Of a DNA stretch of 64,000 nucleotides, positions 17,501 through 26,465 are shown one piece after another. Source of the DNA: Mycobacteroides sp. CBMA 271 (lineage in GTDB: Bacteria > Actinomycetota > Actinomycetes > Mycobacteriales > Mycobacteriaceae); NCBI RefSeq assembly GCF_009729205.1, contig NZ_VTHB01000009.1, positions 186,001 to 250,000 of the forward strand, given 5' to 3'. The notes below the pieces were generated by a model. That model was not told where the DNA came from. It saw only the letters and a list, made by a program, of their open reading frames with translations, and ran no database searches. The position numbers were made by a program, and so were the translations under genes. How positions within the stretch are numbered: position 1 is the first letter of the stretch; each line of letters starts with the position of its first letter.

Positions 17501-20500
17501 CGCCGACAGGCCGCGCCGCGCCGGTGTGAGTTCCTTCGGGTTCACCGGTACCAACGCGCACGTGCTGATCGAGGAGGCGCCGCAGAGGCCGGCGGTGTCG
17601 GAGGTGGACGCGACTGACGTCGTACCGGAGGCTCAGACCGATCAGATGAACGTGCTGCCGCTCTCGGCGAGGTCACCGGAGGCGTTAGTGGCGTTGGCAG
17701 AGCGCTATGAGTCCTGGTTGACCGCGCACCCGGATGTCGCGCTTGCGGACGTGTGCCTTACCGCCGGGACAGGTCGTTCGCACTTCGAACATCGCGCCGC
17801 GCTGGTCGTGGATTCGGTCGAGGCCGCGCGCGAGGGCCTGGCCGAGTTGGCCCAGAACCGCCTGCGTCCGGGTGTCGTTCGTGGTGAGCACATCAATCAC
17901 CCGACAACGGCGTGGCTGTTCACCGGGCAGGGTAGCCAGTATCCCGGCATGGCGCGTGAGTTATTCGAGGCCGAGCCGGTTTTCGCCGAAACCGTGACGC
18001 GTTGCGCGGAAGCGGTCAAGGACATCGTGGCGCGTCCGTTGCTGGAGGTGATGTTCGCTACCGATCGTGAAACCGGCGGGGAAGCCGGTAAGGCCCTGCG
18101 GCACACGTCGTTCGCGCAGCCGGCGCTCTTCGCCGTCGAGATGGGCCTGGCACGGCTCTGGCAGTCGTGGGGCATTGAGCCCGATGTGGTGCTGGGACAC
18201 AGCGTCGGCCAGTATGCAGCCGCGTGTGTGGCCGGAGTGTTTAGCCTCGAGGATGGCGCGCGATTGATCGCCGAGCGAGGCCGGCTGTTCGGCAGCCTGC
18301 CCGAGGGCGGGCGCATGGTCGCGGTGTTCAGCCACGCCAAGCACGTCGAGCAGATCACCGGTGAATTTCCGCGGCTGTCGGTCGGCGCCTACAACGGACC
18401 GAACACCGTGCTCTCGGGTCCAGGTGAGGATCTGGAACAGGCGGTTGCGCGGTTCGAGCAGGAGGGCATCCGCTGCACCTGGCTGGAGACGAGCCATGCC
18501 TTCCACTCGGAGTTGTTGGATCCGATCCTCGATGAATTCGAGTCGTACGCAGCGCAAGTGACTTTCGCTGCCCCGACGTTGCCGCTGGTGTGCAACCGCA
18601 CGGGTGCCGTGCTGACGGGTCAAACCCCGATCGACGCGCAGTACTGGCGACGGCATTCCCGTCAGCCGGTGCAATTCTCCGAAAGCGTGCGCACCGTGGC
18701 GGCGCTGGGATGTTCGGTGCTGATGGAGATCGGCCCGCAGCCGGTGCTGACCGGTGCCGCGGTGCAAGTCTGGCCGGAGCACTTGGCCGCGCCGCGGGCC
18801 ATCGTCTCGTTGCGCAAGGGCGTCGGTGATCGCCGCCAGATTGCCGACGCGCTAGCGGCGGCCTATGTCGGCGGCCACAAGCCCAATTTCGCTGTGCTAC
18901 AACGTGGTCCCCGTCGCCCACTGGAATTACCGACATATCCGTTCCAGCGGCGTCGCTTCTGGCCCAAGTCGTCGGGTGCTGCCGTGGACGGCAGCGTAGG
19001 TGGGGCATCCTCCGGCATCCTGGGTCGAGGCGAGGATCTCGCGTCCGGAGATTCCGTGTACATCAGCCGGTTGTCGGTCAGGTCGCAGCCGTGGCTGTCC
19101 GATCACGTCATTTACGGCACTGTCGTCGTCCCGGGCGCAACGTATGCGGCGATGGCCCTGGCCGCCGTCGGCACTCCGGCACGGGCCAAGGATGTGTTCT
19201 TCTACGAGCCGATCATCCTGCCCGAGAAGAGTTCTCGTGAAGTGCAGCTGACGCTGCATCCGCTGGAGGATGGCAGCGGGTCGAAGTTTCAGGTGCATAG
19301 CCGTCCCTATGGCGAACGCGACGTCGACTGGTCTTTGAATGCCGAAGGCACTGTTGTCACCGGCGTGGACGAGACCGTCGAAGCGGCCGACGAAAGCGAT
19401 CCGGTCGACACCGCCATCGAGCGGATGGAACGCATGCGTCCGCAGGAGCTTTTCGAGACCTTCGCCGATTTGGAGCTGGCGTGGGGCCCGACCTGGTCCG
19501 GCTCGCTGAAGTCGCTCTGGCTGGGCGAGGGTGAGGCGATCGGCGACATCCTTGTTGGTGAAGAACTGGCCGAACAACTCGGAACCGAGCCGATGCACCC
19601 GGTGCTGATGGACCTGTGCACCGGAGTCGCCTTCCCCGCGTTCCCCGCACTTCTCGCGGCCGAACAGGGCATGCACGACCTGTTCCTACCCTTGCGGTAC
19701 GGGCAGGTGACGTTGAAAGAGAAAATGCCTCGGCGGTTCTACTGCCGTGCGAGGTGGCATGAGAGCGCCCTCGACAGCGAAACTCAGGTCTTCGATCTCG
19801 ACTACCTCGATCGGGATGGCCGTCACCTGGGTGGGATTCGCGAGTTCACGGTGAAGCGTGCGCCCCGCGAGGCGCTGCTGCGCGGTCTCGGTGGCGATGC
19901 CACGCGGCTGCTGTACACCCTTGGCTGGCACGAGGTTCCGGTACCACCCGCCGACGACAGCGCAGAGGGATCCGCAGCGGCAAGCGGCACGTGGTTGATC
20001 GCCGGATTCGGCGAGCTGGCGGCCAAGGTGCCCGGTTGCATCCCGTTTGACCGGAGCACCGATCCGGAACTCCTTGGGCAGGTGCTGATACAGGCCAAGG
20101 AGCGGGGCGTGCCGTTCTCCGGTGCCGTCTGGCGCGCTGCCGGGCCGAACGCGCAGGAGTCGAGCGCTGATCAGATTGCCCGCCTCGAGACCGAGATCTC
20201 CAACCTGCTCAGCGCCGTACATACGGTGCAAAATGGCTCCCAAAACGGAGTGAAACTGCCCGGCGGACTGTGGATCATCACCGAACGGGCCGTAGCCACC
20301 GAATCCGGCGAGCCTGTCGATCCGGTGCAGGCGTCGCTGTGGGGATTCGGACGCACCACAATCAACGAGGAACCGGCGCTGCGCGCCAAGCTCGTCGATT
20401 GCGACGGATCGCCGGAGGCCGTCCAGGCGTTGGCGAATCTGTTGGCCACCCCCGGAGACGAGCCGGCTGAGCCGGAAATCGCTGTGCGGCAGGGGAAGCT

Positions 20501-22685
20501 GCTGGCTTCCCGGTTGCTGCCGTGGGCGCGTAGCGGTCACCTGACGGTGCCACGGGGCAGCGACTACGCCCTGGCGCCCACCGAACGCGGCGCGATCGAC
20601 AACCTGCGGATCACCGAGAAGGAGGTGTCGGCGCCGGAGGAAGGCTATGTGCAGGTGCGGGTGGAGGCCGCGGGCCTCAACTTCCGTGACGTGCTCAACG
20701 TCCTGGGTCTCTACCCGGGTGACCCCGGACCGGTCGGTGGCGACTTCGCCGGCACCGTCACGCAATTGGGTGACGGCGTCACCGGGCTGGAAGTCGGTCA
20801 GCGGGTCTACGGCTCCATGCAGGGCGCGTTCGCTAGCCGCTTCAACGTGCCGGCCCAGTTCCTGGCGCCGATCCCGGACGGGGTGAGCGCGGTGGAAGCC
20901 GCGACCATTCCGGCCGCGGCGCTCACGGTTCGGCTCTCGTTCGACTGGGCCACGCTGAATCCCGGAGACAAGGTGCTCATCCACGCCGCCAGTGGCGGCG
21001 TCGGATTGGCAGCCATTCAGATGGCGCAACAACATGGTGCAGAGGTCTACGCGACGGCTAGCACCTTCAAACGGGCGACGCTGCGCAAGCTCGGCGTTAA
21101 GTATGTGTATGACTCGCGCACAACCGATTTCGCCGATCAGATCCTCGCGGACACCGACGGTGCCGGTGTGGATGTGGTGCTCAACAGCCTCACCAGCGAA
21201 GGGTTCATCGAGGCGACCGTGCGGGCCACCGCCAAGAACGGCCGTTTCGCCGAGATCGCCAAGCGCGATATCTGGACGCCCGAGCAGATGGCCGAGGTTC
21301 GCCCCGATATCGCCTACGAGATCGTGGCCCTGGACACGGTGATGTTCACCGAACCCGATCGTATTCGCGTCCTACTCACCGAGGTGTCGGAAGGATTGGC
21401 CAACGGCGAGTGGACTCCGCTGCCCGCGGAGATCTACCCGCTGACCGAGGCCAGGGCCGCCTTCCGTCGCATGCAGCAGGCGCGGCACATCGGGAAGATC
21501 GTCTGCCAGATGCCGAATCCGCTTGCACCGCGGCCGGATCGGAGCTACCTGATCACGGGTGGTCTCGGGGCGATCGGTCTGCACACCGCGTCGTATCTCG
21601 CGCAGCTTGGCGCCGGTGACATCGTGTTGACCAGCCGACGTGCACCGGATGCGGACGCGCAGAAGCTGATCGAGGAGATGACCGAGCGTTACAAGACCCG
21701 CATCCACGTCTTCACCGCCGATGTCGGGGAAGAAGCCGAGGTGGCCAAGCTGCTGGAGCGGATCCGCGCGGAGGTGTCGCCGCTGGCCGGTGTGGCCCAT
21801 CTGGCAGGCGTGCTCGATGATGCGCTGCTCGGTCAGCAGAGTGTGGAGCGGTTCCGGACAACATTGGCGCCCAAGGCTTTCGGTGCCGAATATCTGGACA
21901 GGTTGACCAAGGGCGACGATCTGGACTTCTTCATCGTTTCCTCCTCGGTGTCCAGCCTGTTCGGTTCACCCGGTCAGTCCAACTACGCGACCGCCAATGC
22001 ACTGCTCGACGGTCTGATCGCGCGGCGCAGGGCACAGGGCCTGCCGGCCACGGGCATCAACTTTGGCCCCTGGGGTCAGGGCGGTATGGCCTCCTCGGCG
22101 GCGGCGAGCGCGAACATCAGTGCGCAGGGCCTGATTCCGCTGGATCCGTCGGCTGCGCTCGCGGCCCTTGCCGAGGTCGTCGCCAACGGCACAGGCCAGG
22201 CCACCGTTATCAAGGCCAACTGGCAGCGCGCCGCGAAGGTGCTGGGCAGTTCGCGTCCGCCGATCCTGGACCTGGTGTTGCCCAGTGCCATGGGGGAGGC
22301 CGTCGGTGACAGCGAGTTGCTCAAGCAGCTGATGGAGGTACCGGTGCCACAGCGCGCCGGATTCGTGACCGAGTTCCTGCAGCGCGAGGTGCAGAACTTC
22401 CTGCGCCTGGCGCAACCGCCGGCGGCCACGAGTCGGTTCTTGGACCTCGGTACGGATTCGCTGATGGCGATCGAGCTCCGCAACCGGTTGCACAGCCAGT
22501 TCGGCGGCAAGTTCACGATCAACGCGACCGCGGTGTTCGACTACCCGTCCATCGGGGGCCTCGCCGAGTACCTCGTGGCCCAGCTGCCGGATGCGGAATC
22601 GGAGTCGGCGCCAGAGCCGGAGCCGCAGTCGGAATCCGATAGCGTGGACGCCGATGTGAAGGACGAGGTGTCCGTCAACCAGTAA
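11544..22685 (+). CDS. pks: Bimodular type I polyketide synthase for phleic acids
   Basis: 3713 residues. Module 1: KS (Cys184), AT (GHSVG Ser637), KR (TGGLGAIG near 1200, catalytic Tyr in QTAYSAANA), ACP (Ser1525). Module 2: KS (Cys1758), AT (Ser2220), DH (HVIYGTVVVP, His2521), ER (HAASGGVGLA near 3150), KR (TGGLGAIG near 3335, SNYATANA), ACP (Ser3639). Both ATs carry HAFH, the malonyl-CoA-type signature, consistent with unbranched phleic chains. There is no loading domain and no thioesterase; loading would be by FadD23 and offloading by PapA3 or another acyltransferase. An acidic Ser/Glu/Pro tail of about 35 residues follows the last ACP. Identification as the TPP synthase rests on this domain order and the neighbouring genes. 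Confidence 0.92.
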   Translation: MDSADHPTEPTPRFAIIGYAARFPGAADTDEFWDVLSEGRDAISEVPADRWDVDEFFDPEPGTPGKVVTRRAGFVDDVTGFDAPFFGMSTREVRLLDPQHRLLLETAWRAVEHSGIAPTDLAETNSGVFVGLATHDYLGMASDELTYPEIEAYMAIGTSNAAAAGRISYRLGLQGPAVAVDTACSSSLVAIHQACQALQLGECDLALAGGANVLLTPATMITFSNAHMLAPDGRCKTFDAAADGYVRGEGCGVIVVKRLEDAIRDGDRIRAVIRGSAINQDGASGGLTVPNGVAQQRVIADALKRAGVAPSDVGYLEAHGTGTSLGDPIEAQAAGAAYGIGRDADRPLLIGSAKTNIGHLEAAAGIAGVIKVILSLENELLPQHLHFQEPSPHIPWDRLPVEVVKEATPWERTDRPRIAGVSSFGFAGTNAHVILEEAPVPVEQAAVEPDGHEGFSILPLSARTPAALGHLADQYRSWLSAHPEATLADVCFTAGVARAHLEHRAALVVNSREAAVELLGAVAEDRPAPGLGRGESHDRPKTAWLFTGQGSQYPGMAKELFDTEPVFAETLQRCASVVDGVLEKPLLDVIFDVDGPQSEESLRQTSYAQPALFAVEMGLARLWQSWGFEPDVVLGHSVGQYSAACVAGVFSLEDGARLMAERGRLFGSLPAGGRMVAVFADAERVEALSDEFPSLSVAAYNGANTVLSGPAKDLEKAVAGLVAEGVRCDFLETSHAFHSALLEPILDEFESYANQFTYKSPQRILIDNRTGAALGRSVKLDGAYWRRHARQPVEFAKSVQTLADMNCKVLLEIGPQPVLTAAALRAWPDPATTPRAIASLRRNTADHRQITEAAADAYVLGHVPDFGAFRRSDARKVDLPTYPFEHRQYWYRENRETPNQQQHVVGPRTETVRLLEDGRIDELAALLGGAQTDAQTLTVLTKLAAQHNQQRTTQSIADDRYEFRWEKAVNPLSGANAAAEFTWLLVGDDSPAVAPLVDALTARGQQHRILGLPVSDADEEAFADVLRVTAADGSAAGRDLRIVHVGALDVAGASSAPSLLRMQHQILGGIRRLFRAAVAAELRAPIWVVTRGAQHVTDADVVAPEQSALWGFGRAAALELPHMWGGLADLSDGAGASEATGRDTADEWSQFITRTTASSDSAVREDQIALRGQAAYVPRLVRREALPSGKSLELRDGATYLVTGGLGAIGLEIAGYLAANGAKNLVLTSRREPNDAARQRIDALSAQYGCEVRAITADVADAHDVARLLAGVRAELPPLAGIVHAAGEIGTTPLSDLDFESQQAEVDRVFAGKVWGAWYLSEAILDREAGLKLDFFINTSSIASVWGGFGQTAYSAANAFLDGLAWRLREQGIAGTSVNFGPWSAGMADEESRARLQQRGIKTLSPADALAGLADVVAGSAGLGAAHGVVARIDWARFLPLFQQTGRRAFLTELEREVPSPLNGVGSSASLSGKTRLVERLTNAPVQQRKKLLTDYLREAVAEVTRVDAAEIREDAGFFDLGMDSLMAVELRSRMEQGVGAEIPVTLVMDHPRISDVADYLLGEVLGLNEQAKQAPQLAAVTTRTDEPIAIVAVSCRFPGAPNPEAFWELLSGGVDAIREVPEDRFDIDEYYDPDPEVAGKTYTRFGGFLDGIDGFDPEFFGISPREAVWIEPQQRLMLETVWEGLERAGYAPAALRGSRTGIFAGVGANEYAHLLSSESIDKIEPYFITGNALNAISGRVAFALGLEGPAVAVDTACSSALVAVHQAVQALHSGDCDLALAGGVNVLLSPVTVIAASRARMLSPVGRCKTFDASADGYVRSEGCGILVLKRLSDAERDGDRVLAVIPASAVNQDGASSGLTVPNGGAQQRLIGAVLARAGLTGGDVDYLEAHGTGTPLGDPIEVQAAAAAYGVSRDADRPLLMGSVKSNIGHTESASGAAGLIKVVLSLQNEVLPQSLHFDQPSPHIPWDSLSVRVVDKAIPWQAADRPRRAGVSSFGFTGTNAHVLIEEAPQRPAVSEVDATDVVPEAQTDQMNVLPLSARSPEALVALAERYESWLTAHPDVALADVCLTAGTGRSHFEHRAALVVDSVEAAREGLAELAQNRLRPGVVRGEHINHPTTAWLFTGQGSQYPGMARELFEAEPVFAETVTRCAEAVKDIVARPLLEVMFATDRETGGEAGKALRHTSFAQPALFAVEMGLARLWQSWGIEPDVVLGHSVGQYAAACVAGVFSLEDGARLIAERGRLFGSLPEGGRMVAVFSHAKHVEQITGEFPRLSVGAYNGPNTVLSGPGEDLEQAVARFEQEGIRCTWLETSHAFHSELLDPILDEFESYAAQVTFAAPTLPLVCNRTGAVLTGQTPIDAQYWRRHSRQPVQFSESVRTVAALGCSVLMEIGPQPVLTGAAVQVWPEHLAAPRAIVSLRKGVGDRRQIADALAAAYVGGHKPNFAVLQRGPRRPLELPTYPFQRRRFWPKSSGAAVDGSVGGASSGILGRGEDLASGDSVYISRLSVRSQPWLSDHVIYGTVVVPGATYAAMALAAVGTPARAKDVFFYEPIILPEKSSREVQLTLHPLEDGSGSKFQVHSRPYGERDVDWSLNAEGTVVTGVDETVEAADESDPVDTAIERMERMRPQELFETFADLELAWGPTWSGSLKSLWLGEGEAIGDILVGEELAEQLGTEPMHPVLMDLCTGVAFPAFPALLAAEQGMHDLFLPLRYGQVTLKEKMPRRFYCRARWHESALDSETQVFDLDYLDRDGRHLGGIREFTVKRAPREALLRGLGGDATRLLYTLGWHEVPVPPADDSAEGSAAASGTWLIAGFGELAAKVPGCIPFDRSTDPELLGQVLIQAKERGVPFSGAVWRAAGPNAQESSADQIARLETEISNLLSAVHTVQNGSQNGVKLPGGLWIITERAVATESGEPVDPVQASLWGFGRTTINEEPALRAKLVDCDGSPEAVQALANLLATPGDEPAEPEIAVRQGKLLASRLLPWARSGHLTVPRGSDYALAPTERGAIDNLRITEKEVSAPEEGYVQVRVEAAGLNFRDVLNVLGLYPGDPGPVGGDFAGTVTQLGDGVTGLEVGQRVYGSMQGAFASRFNVPAQFLAPIPDGVSAVEAATIPAAALTVRLSFDWATLNPGDKVLIHAASGGVGLAAIQMAQQHGAEVYATASTFKRATLRKLGVKYVYDSRTTDFADQILADTDGAGVDVVLNSLTSEGFIEATVRATAKNGRFAEIAKRDIWTPEQMAEVRPDIAYEIVALDTVMFTEPDRIRVLLTEVSEGLANGEWTPLPAEIYPLTEARAAFRRMQQARHIGKIVCQMPNPLAPRPDRSYLITGGLGAIGLHTASYLAQLGAGDIVLTSRRAPDADAQKLIEEMTERYKTRIHVFTADVGEEAEVAKLLERIRAEVSPLAGVAHLAGVLDDALLGQQSVERFRTTLAPKAFGAEYLDRLTKGDDLDFFIVSSSVSSLFGSPGQSNYATANALLDGLIARRRAQGLPATGINFGPWGQGGMASSAAASANISAQGLIPLDPSAALAALAEVVANGTGQATVIKANWQRAAKVLGSSRPPILDLVLPSAMGEAVGDSELLKQLMEVPVPQRAGFVTEFLQREVQNFLRLAQPPAATSRFLDLGTDSLMAIELRNRLHSQFGGKFTINATAVFDYPSIGGLAEYLVAQLPDAESESAPEPEPQSESDSVDADVKDEVSVNQ

Positions 22686-22690
22686 CGGGA

Positions 22691-23965
22691 TTGGGGGCGT
22701 GCGGCCTGAGAAAGCTCTTTGCCGACATCACGCCGCTGCGTAACCCTGACTTCCGGCGTCTGTGGCTGGCCGGGGTGGTTACGGTCATCGGTGCCGGTCT
22801 GACACTGTTCGCCGTCCCCGTGCAGATCTACGCGCTCACGCAGAGCTCGGCGTATGTGGGACTGACCGGGATCTTCGGGCTGGTGCCGTTGGTGGTGTTC
22901 GGCCTGTGGGGCGGCGCGCTCGCGGACCGGATGGATCGGCGGACCCTGCTGATCATCACCGCCACCGGGCTCGGCGTCTCCTCGGTGCTGCTGTGGGTGC
23001 AAGCTGCGCTGTCCGTCAACAACGTGTGGGTGGTGCTGTGCCTGCTCTCGGTGCAGCAGGCGTTCTTCGCGGTCAATTCACCGACGCGCGCCGCGGCGAT
23101 CCCGCGGATGCTCCCGCTCGACCAGCTGCCGGCCGCCAACGCGCTCAACATGACGGTGCAGCAGTTCGGGTTCATCGCCGGACCACTGCTGGCCGGGGTG
23201 CTGCTCAAGTGGGTGGACCTCTCGACGCTGTACCTGATCGACGCGGTCGCGTGCGTCGCGCCCATCTGGGCGACCGTCCGGCTGCTCAAGATGCCACCGG
23301 TCGGCGTGTCAAAAGACCTGCGCACCAGTGGATTCAAAGATGTGATGGAAGGTTTGCGCTATCTCGCGGGGCACAAGATCGTGTTGATGTCCTTCGTGGT
23401 GGACCTCATCGCGATGGTCTTCGGGATGCCGCGCATCCTGTTCCCGCAGATTGCGCATGAGGGATTCGGCGATCCTGCCGACGGCGGCACCGTCATTGCA
23501 CTGTTGTCCGCCGCGATATCGGTAGGCGCCGTGATCGGTGGGGTCTTCTCGGGTTGGTTCCATCAGATCGATCGCCAAGGTTTCGCGGTGGTGATCAGCA
23601 TCGTGGTGTGGGGTATGGCGATGGTGGGCTTCGGGCTCACCGCGCATGCGCCGCTGCTGTGGCTGGCGCTGTTGTTCCTGGTGATCGGCGGTATCGCCGA
23701 TATGGTCTCGGCGGCATTCCGGACGACGATCCTGCAGTCGGTGGCGACCGACGACGTGCGGGGTCGGCTGCAGGGTGTGTTTACGGTGGTGGTCGCGGGC
23801 GGACCGCGGGTTGCGGACTTTGTGCACGGCGCAGCCGCGGCGGTGGTGGGCACGACGACTGCCGCTGCCGGCGGCGGTGCGCTCGTGGTGGTCGGGGTGA
23901 TCGTCGCCGCGCTCGTGGTGTCGGTGTTTATCCGCTTCCGGGTGTCGGTACCCGACCCGCAATAG
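22691..23965 (+). CDS. MFS transporter (12-TM, DHA3-like)
   Basis: 424-residue permease with about 12 hydrophobic segments. The MFS signature between helices 2 and 3 is GLWGGALADRMDRRTLLI. The N-terminus FADITPLRNPDFRRLWLAG is typical of enterobactin exporter/macrolide-efflux-like MFS proteins. The only plausible in-frame start near the 5' end is TTG 22691. It begins 5 nt after the pks stop, so the genes are probably co-transcribed. Whether it takes part in TPP export or merely sits downstream is unknown; it is not among the TPP genes I remember. The C-terminus ends in a hydrophobic Ala/Val-rich stretch. Confidence 0.85.
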   Translation: MGACGLRKLFADITPLRNPDFRRLWLAGVVTVIGAGLTLFAVPVQIYALTQSSAYVGLTGIFGLVPLVVFGLWGGALADRMDRRTLLIITATGLGVSSVLLWVQAALSVNNVWVVLCLLSVQQAFFAVNSPTRAAAIPRMLPLDQLPAANALNMTVQQFGFIAGPLLAGVLLKWVDLSTLYLIDAVACVAPIWATVRLLKMPPVGVSKDLRTSGFKDVMEGLRYLAGHKIVLMSFVVDLIAMVFGMPRILFPQIAHEGFGDPADGGTVIALLSAAISVGAVIGGVFSGWFHQIDRQGFAVVISIVVWGMAMVGFGLTAHAPLLWLALLFLVIGGIADMVSAAFRTTILQSVATDDVRGRLQGVFTVVVAGGPRVADFVHGAAAAVVGTTTAAAGGGALVVVGVIVAALVVSVFIRFRVSVPDPQ

Positions 23966-24203
23966 CTGAGGCGCCCAATGCCGAACGCGCACACCGGCGC
24001 GTCGCTGCCGCATGATCTGGCCTCGCGGTTGGCTTCGCCACCGACGCCCTTTGAAGAGACCCGTTGACGCGGATAGCCCACGCCTCGCTGCAGACAGCGC
24101 CCTCTCATCCTTCGGGATTCGCTGGAGGTGGCGGCTGCGTGGGATAGCTTGTAATGTGTCGCCTGTCACGATGGTTGCTGGCTAGCCGGTTGGGGGGTGC
24201 TGG

Positions 24204-24518
24204 GTGACGGATCCGTTGCGGGTGGTGCCGGAGCGTCTGCACCTGTCAGCGACCGCGTTGGATGGGCATCTGGACGAGCACCGGGCGGCACATACTGCGG
24301 CCAACGCGAAGATCACTGCGGCCGCCTCGGGGTTGGTGGGGGCGGCTGCGGCTGCGTTGGAGGCCAAAGCGGTTGATTTGCAAGCGAAATCGCTGCATGT
24401 CACCAACGAGTTGATCCATTTGCGGGACTCTTTCGATCAGTGCGGGTATGCGTTCTTCACCACCGACGATGAGTCGAAGATCCGGATTTTCCGCACCCGC
24501 CCGCACGAGGGTTCCTGA
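24204..24518 (+). CDS. EspC-like type VII secretion partner protein
   Basis: 104-residue helical protein without a signal peptide, starting at GTG 24204. The pattern VVPERLHLSATALDGH and a conserved C-terminal helix match the ESX-1 secretion-associated EspC family (DUF2580-type, WXG100-like). Such proteins form helical hairpins and are exported through type VII systems, often as heterodimer partners of a larger substrate encoded immediately downstream. Here it lies 6 nt before the TNT toxin gene, so the two are an operon and it is likely to be the export partner. No ESX machinery genes are in the window, so the channel is unknown; ESX-4 is a plausible guess. Confidence 0.75.
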   Translation: MTDPLRVVPERLHLSATALDGHLDEHRAAHTAANAKITAAASGLVGAAAAALEAKAVDLQAKSLHVTNELIHLRDSFDQCGYAFFTTDDESKIRIFRTRPHEGS

Positions 24519-24524
24519 CCCGTT

Positions 24525-26465
24525 ATGGCGATGTCGCCGGCCGAACTTAAACGGGTCAAGGTCCAGTCCATCCGTGATATCGCGGCTGGTCTGGAAGCCC
24601 GGGCTGCATCCATGAAGGGCATCAAGGAGGGGTTGCCGCATCTTCCGCATGTGGGCACCTGGACCGGGGTGTCCGCCGATGCCGCTGATCACGAGGTCGG
24701 GACATTCGGCACCGGTTTGGGCGCTGGCGCCGACACCGAGCAGGCAGCGGCGAAGAAGGTCCGCAACGCCGCCGATGAGTTCGAGGGCTTGCAGCAGTTG
24801 TTGAGCAAGCTGGAGAACGAGGCACACGGCGCGTTCGCCATCAACGCCGACACCGGCGAAGTCACCCCGTTGAGCAAGGATTTCAACAAATCTGAGCGCG
24901 ATTACATTGCCGCCACCCTCAAACAGCTTGGCCAAGCTGGCGAGCAGGCCAACGTCGAGTTGGCCACCGCCATCCACGCTACTGACAGCTCCACCACGCC
25001 GGCCGGAACCAACCCCGCCGGGGCGCCACCTGCCACCGCGCCTCAGGATCAATTAGGGATTGCCGCCCGGCTCAAGGGGTTGACTCCACCGAACCCGGAC
25101 GGTGATCCCGGTGCCACCAAAGCCGCTGCCGCGCCCGGGGACACGCACGTCAATTACAAAGAGTTGTACCCGAAAACCACGGTGCCCGGCTCCGATAAGC
25201 CCATCGACCCGCGACAGTTGGGCAGCCTGGGGACACTCGGTGTGCGCGATGGGCGTGACCAGATACCGCAGCCGTTGCAGCGCCCCGTGCTGCGCCCCGA
25301 TCAGGTCGAGCAGTTCAAAGCCGATGCCCGCCAAGGGTTCCAAAAAATGGGTGTGCCCGCCGACCGAATCGAACAGAAAGTCAACGCCGCCGTCGAGCAG
25401 GCGCAGACCCCCCATTTCAAACCTGACGTGCCCGCCCTCGGGGACGGCAACGCCAGCCTGAGTAAATCACCCGGTGATCGGTTCATCGACTTCACCAACG
25501 ATATGCACGAAGGTTTCTACGACAGCGCCGATGCCACCGTCCGGGAAGGCAAAACCCTTGTCGGACAAGCCGGCCCGGGGGCACCCGGTGTCGCCGAAGC
25601 CTGGGGCAACCTCGCCAAAGGTACCGGTGAGGGAATGGTCAAATACGGAATGTTCCCGGTGCTCGGGTTAGCCGAAGACGCACAACACGCCTACCAGGAC
25701 CCAGGACACTTCGCCGGGCAGAAACTCTTCGAAGCAACCGCTGCCGCACCCACCCTGCCCCTCGGTGGGGAAGGCGCGGCCCTGACGCGCGGACTCGAAG
25801 GCGCAGCCATCGAACGCGGCGTAGTCAGCGACCTCAGCCACGGCCTTGATGACGGCCTAACTACTGGACACCACACGCCACCACAGGTGGACCACCCTGC
25901 CCCAAGCGGTGATCACACGCCAGCTTCCGTGGGTGATCACTCGATACCACCCGCAGGGAACCATGCCCCCTATGCCGCACTCCCACATGACGCGCCAGTA
26001 CCGTCGCCGCTTCCGTCAGATCACCCGCTTTTCAACGGCTACCACGACACGCCACCCGGCCCCAACTACACCAATCCCGATGGCAGCCTCCGCTATCCGG
26101 ACGCTTCGGACCCGGCTAAGCCCTATGCGGTACCCGGCACGGTCATTGACAACGTCCAACTGCAGAAGGGCACCGTTTTGGGCAGATTCGGATATCCCGG
26201 CGGCGAATGGCTAGCACCCGAAGGAACACCGTTCGCTAAACTCTCACTACCAAATGAGAGTGCGCTCAAACCGTACTATGAATACGTAGTCAACGACCCG
26301 ACCAAATTGCCTCCAGGTTGGCGAATCGAAGAATCCCAAGTCGCGCCCTGGTTCAACCAGCCCGGCATGGGACCACAATATCGAGTAATTGCACCACCAG
26401 GTAAGATACCGAATGTCGAGTTCTTAGAAATTTCAGGTTTTCTAGGGCGGATAGGTAGGCAGTGA
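24525..26465 (+). CDS. Polymorphic toxin with C-terminal TNT (NAD+ glycohydrolase-like) domain
   Basis: 646 residues. The N-terminal 120 residues are helical with a W46-T-G motif, resembling a WXG100/EspB-type secretion domain. A Pro/Ala-rich linker, a central region (290-430) and a His/Pro-rich hinge (about 440-520) follow. The C-terminal 100 residues match the tuberculosis necrotizing toxin fold: RFGYPGGEWLAPEGTPF from Arg554 and VAPWFNQPGMGPQYR with Gln612 equivalent to the essential Gln of M. tuberculosis TNT. TNT destroys NAD+ in the host or target cell. Its stop overlaps the immunity gene start (TGATG). Base composition falls sharply in the toxin tip compared with the N-terminal part, suggesting tip exchange. 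Confidence 0.85.
   Translation: MAMSPAELKRVKVQSIRDIAAGLEARAASMKGIKEGLPHLPHVGTWTGVSADAADHEVGTFGTGLGAGADTEQAAAKKVRNAADEFEGLQQLLSKLENEAHGAFAINADTGEVTPLSKDFNKSERDYIAATLKQLGQAGEQANVELATAIHATDSSTTPAGTNPAGAPPATAPQDQLGIAARLKGLTPPNPDGDPGATKAAAAPGDTHVNYKELYPKTTVPGSDKPIDPRQLGSLGTLGVRDGRDQIPQPLQRPVLRPDQVEQFKADARQGFQKMGVPADRIEQKVNAAVEQAQTPHFKPDVPALGDGNASLSKSPGDRFIDFTNDMHEGFYDSADATVREGKTLVGQAGPGAPGVAEAWGNLAKGTGEGMVKYGMFPVLGLAEDAQHAYQDPGHFAGQKLFEATAAAPTLPLGGEGAALTRGLEGAAIERGVVSDLSHGLDDGLTTGHHTPPQVDHPAPSGDHTPASVGDHSIPPAGNHAPYAALPHDAPVPSPLPSDHPLFNGYHDTPPGPNYTNPDGSLRYPDASDPAKPYAVPGTVIDNVQLQKGTVLGRFGYPGGEWLAPEGTPFAKLSLPNESALKPYYEYVVNDPTKLPPGWRIEESQVAPWFNQPGMGPQYRVIAPPGKIPNVEFLEISGFLGRIGRQ

Noticed and set aside
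23309..24169. A 286-codon minus-strand frame antisense to the MFS gene
   Set aside because: His/Arg-rich composition and complete overlap with a clear transporter gene mark it as a shadow frame.
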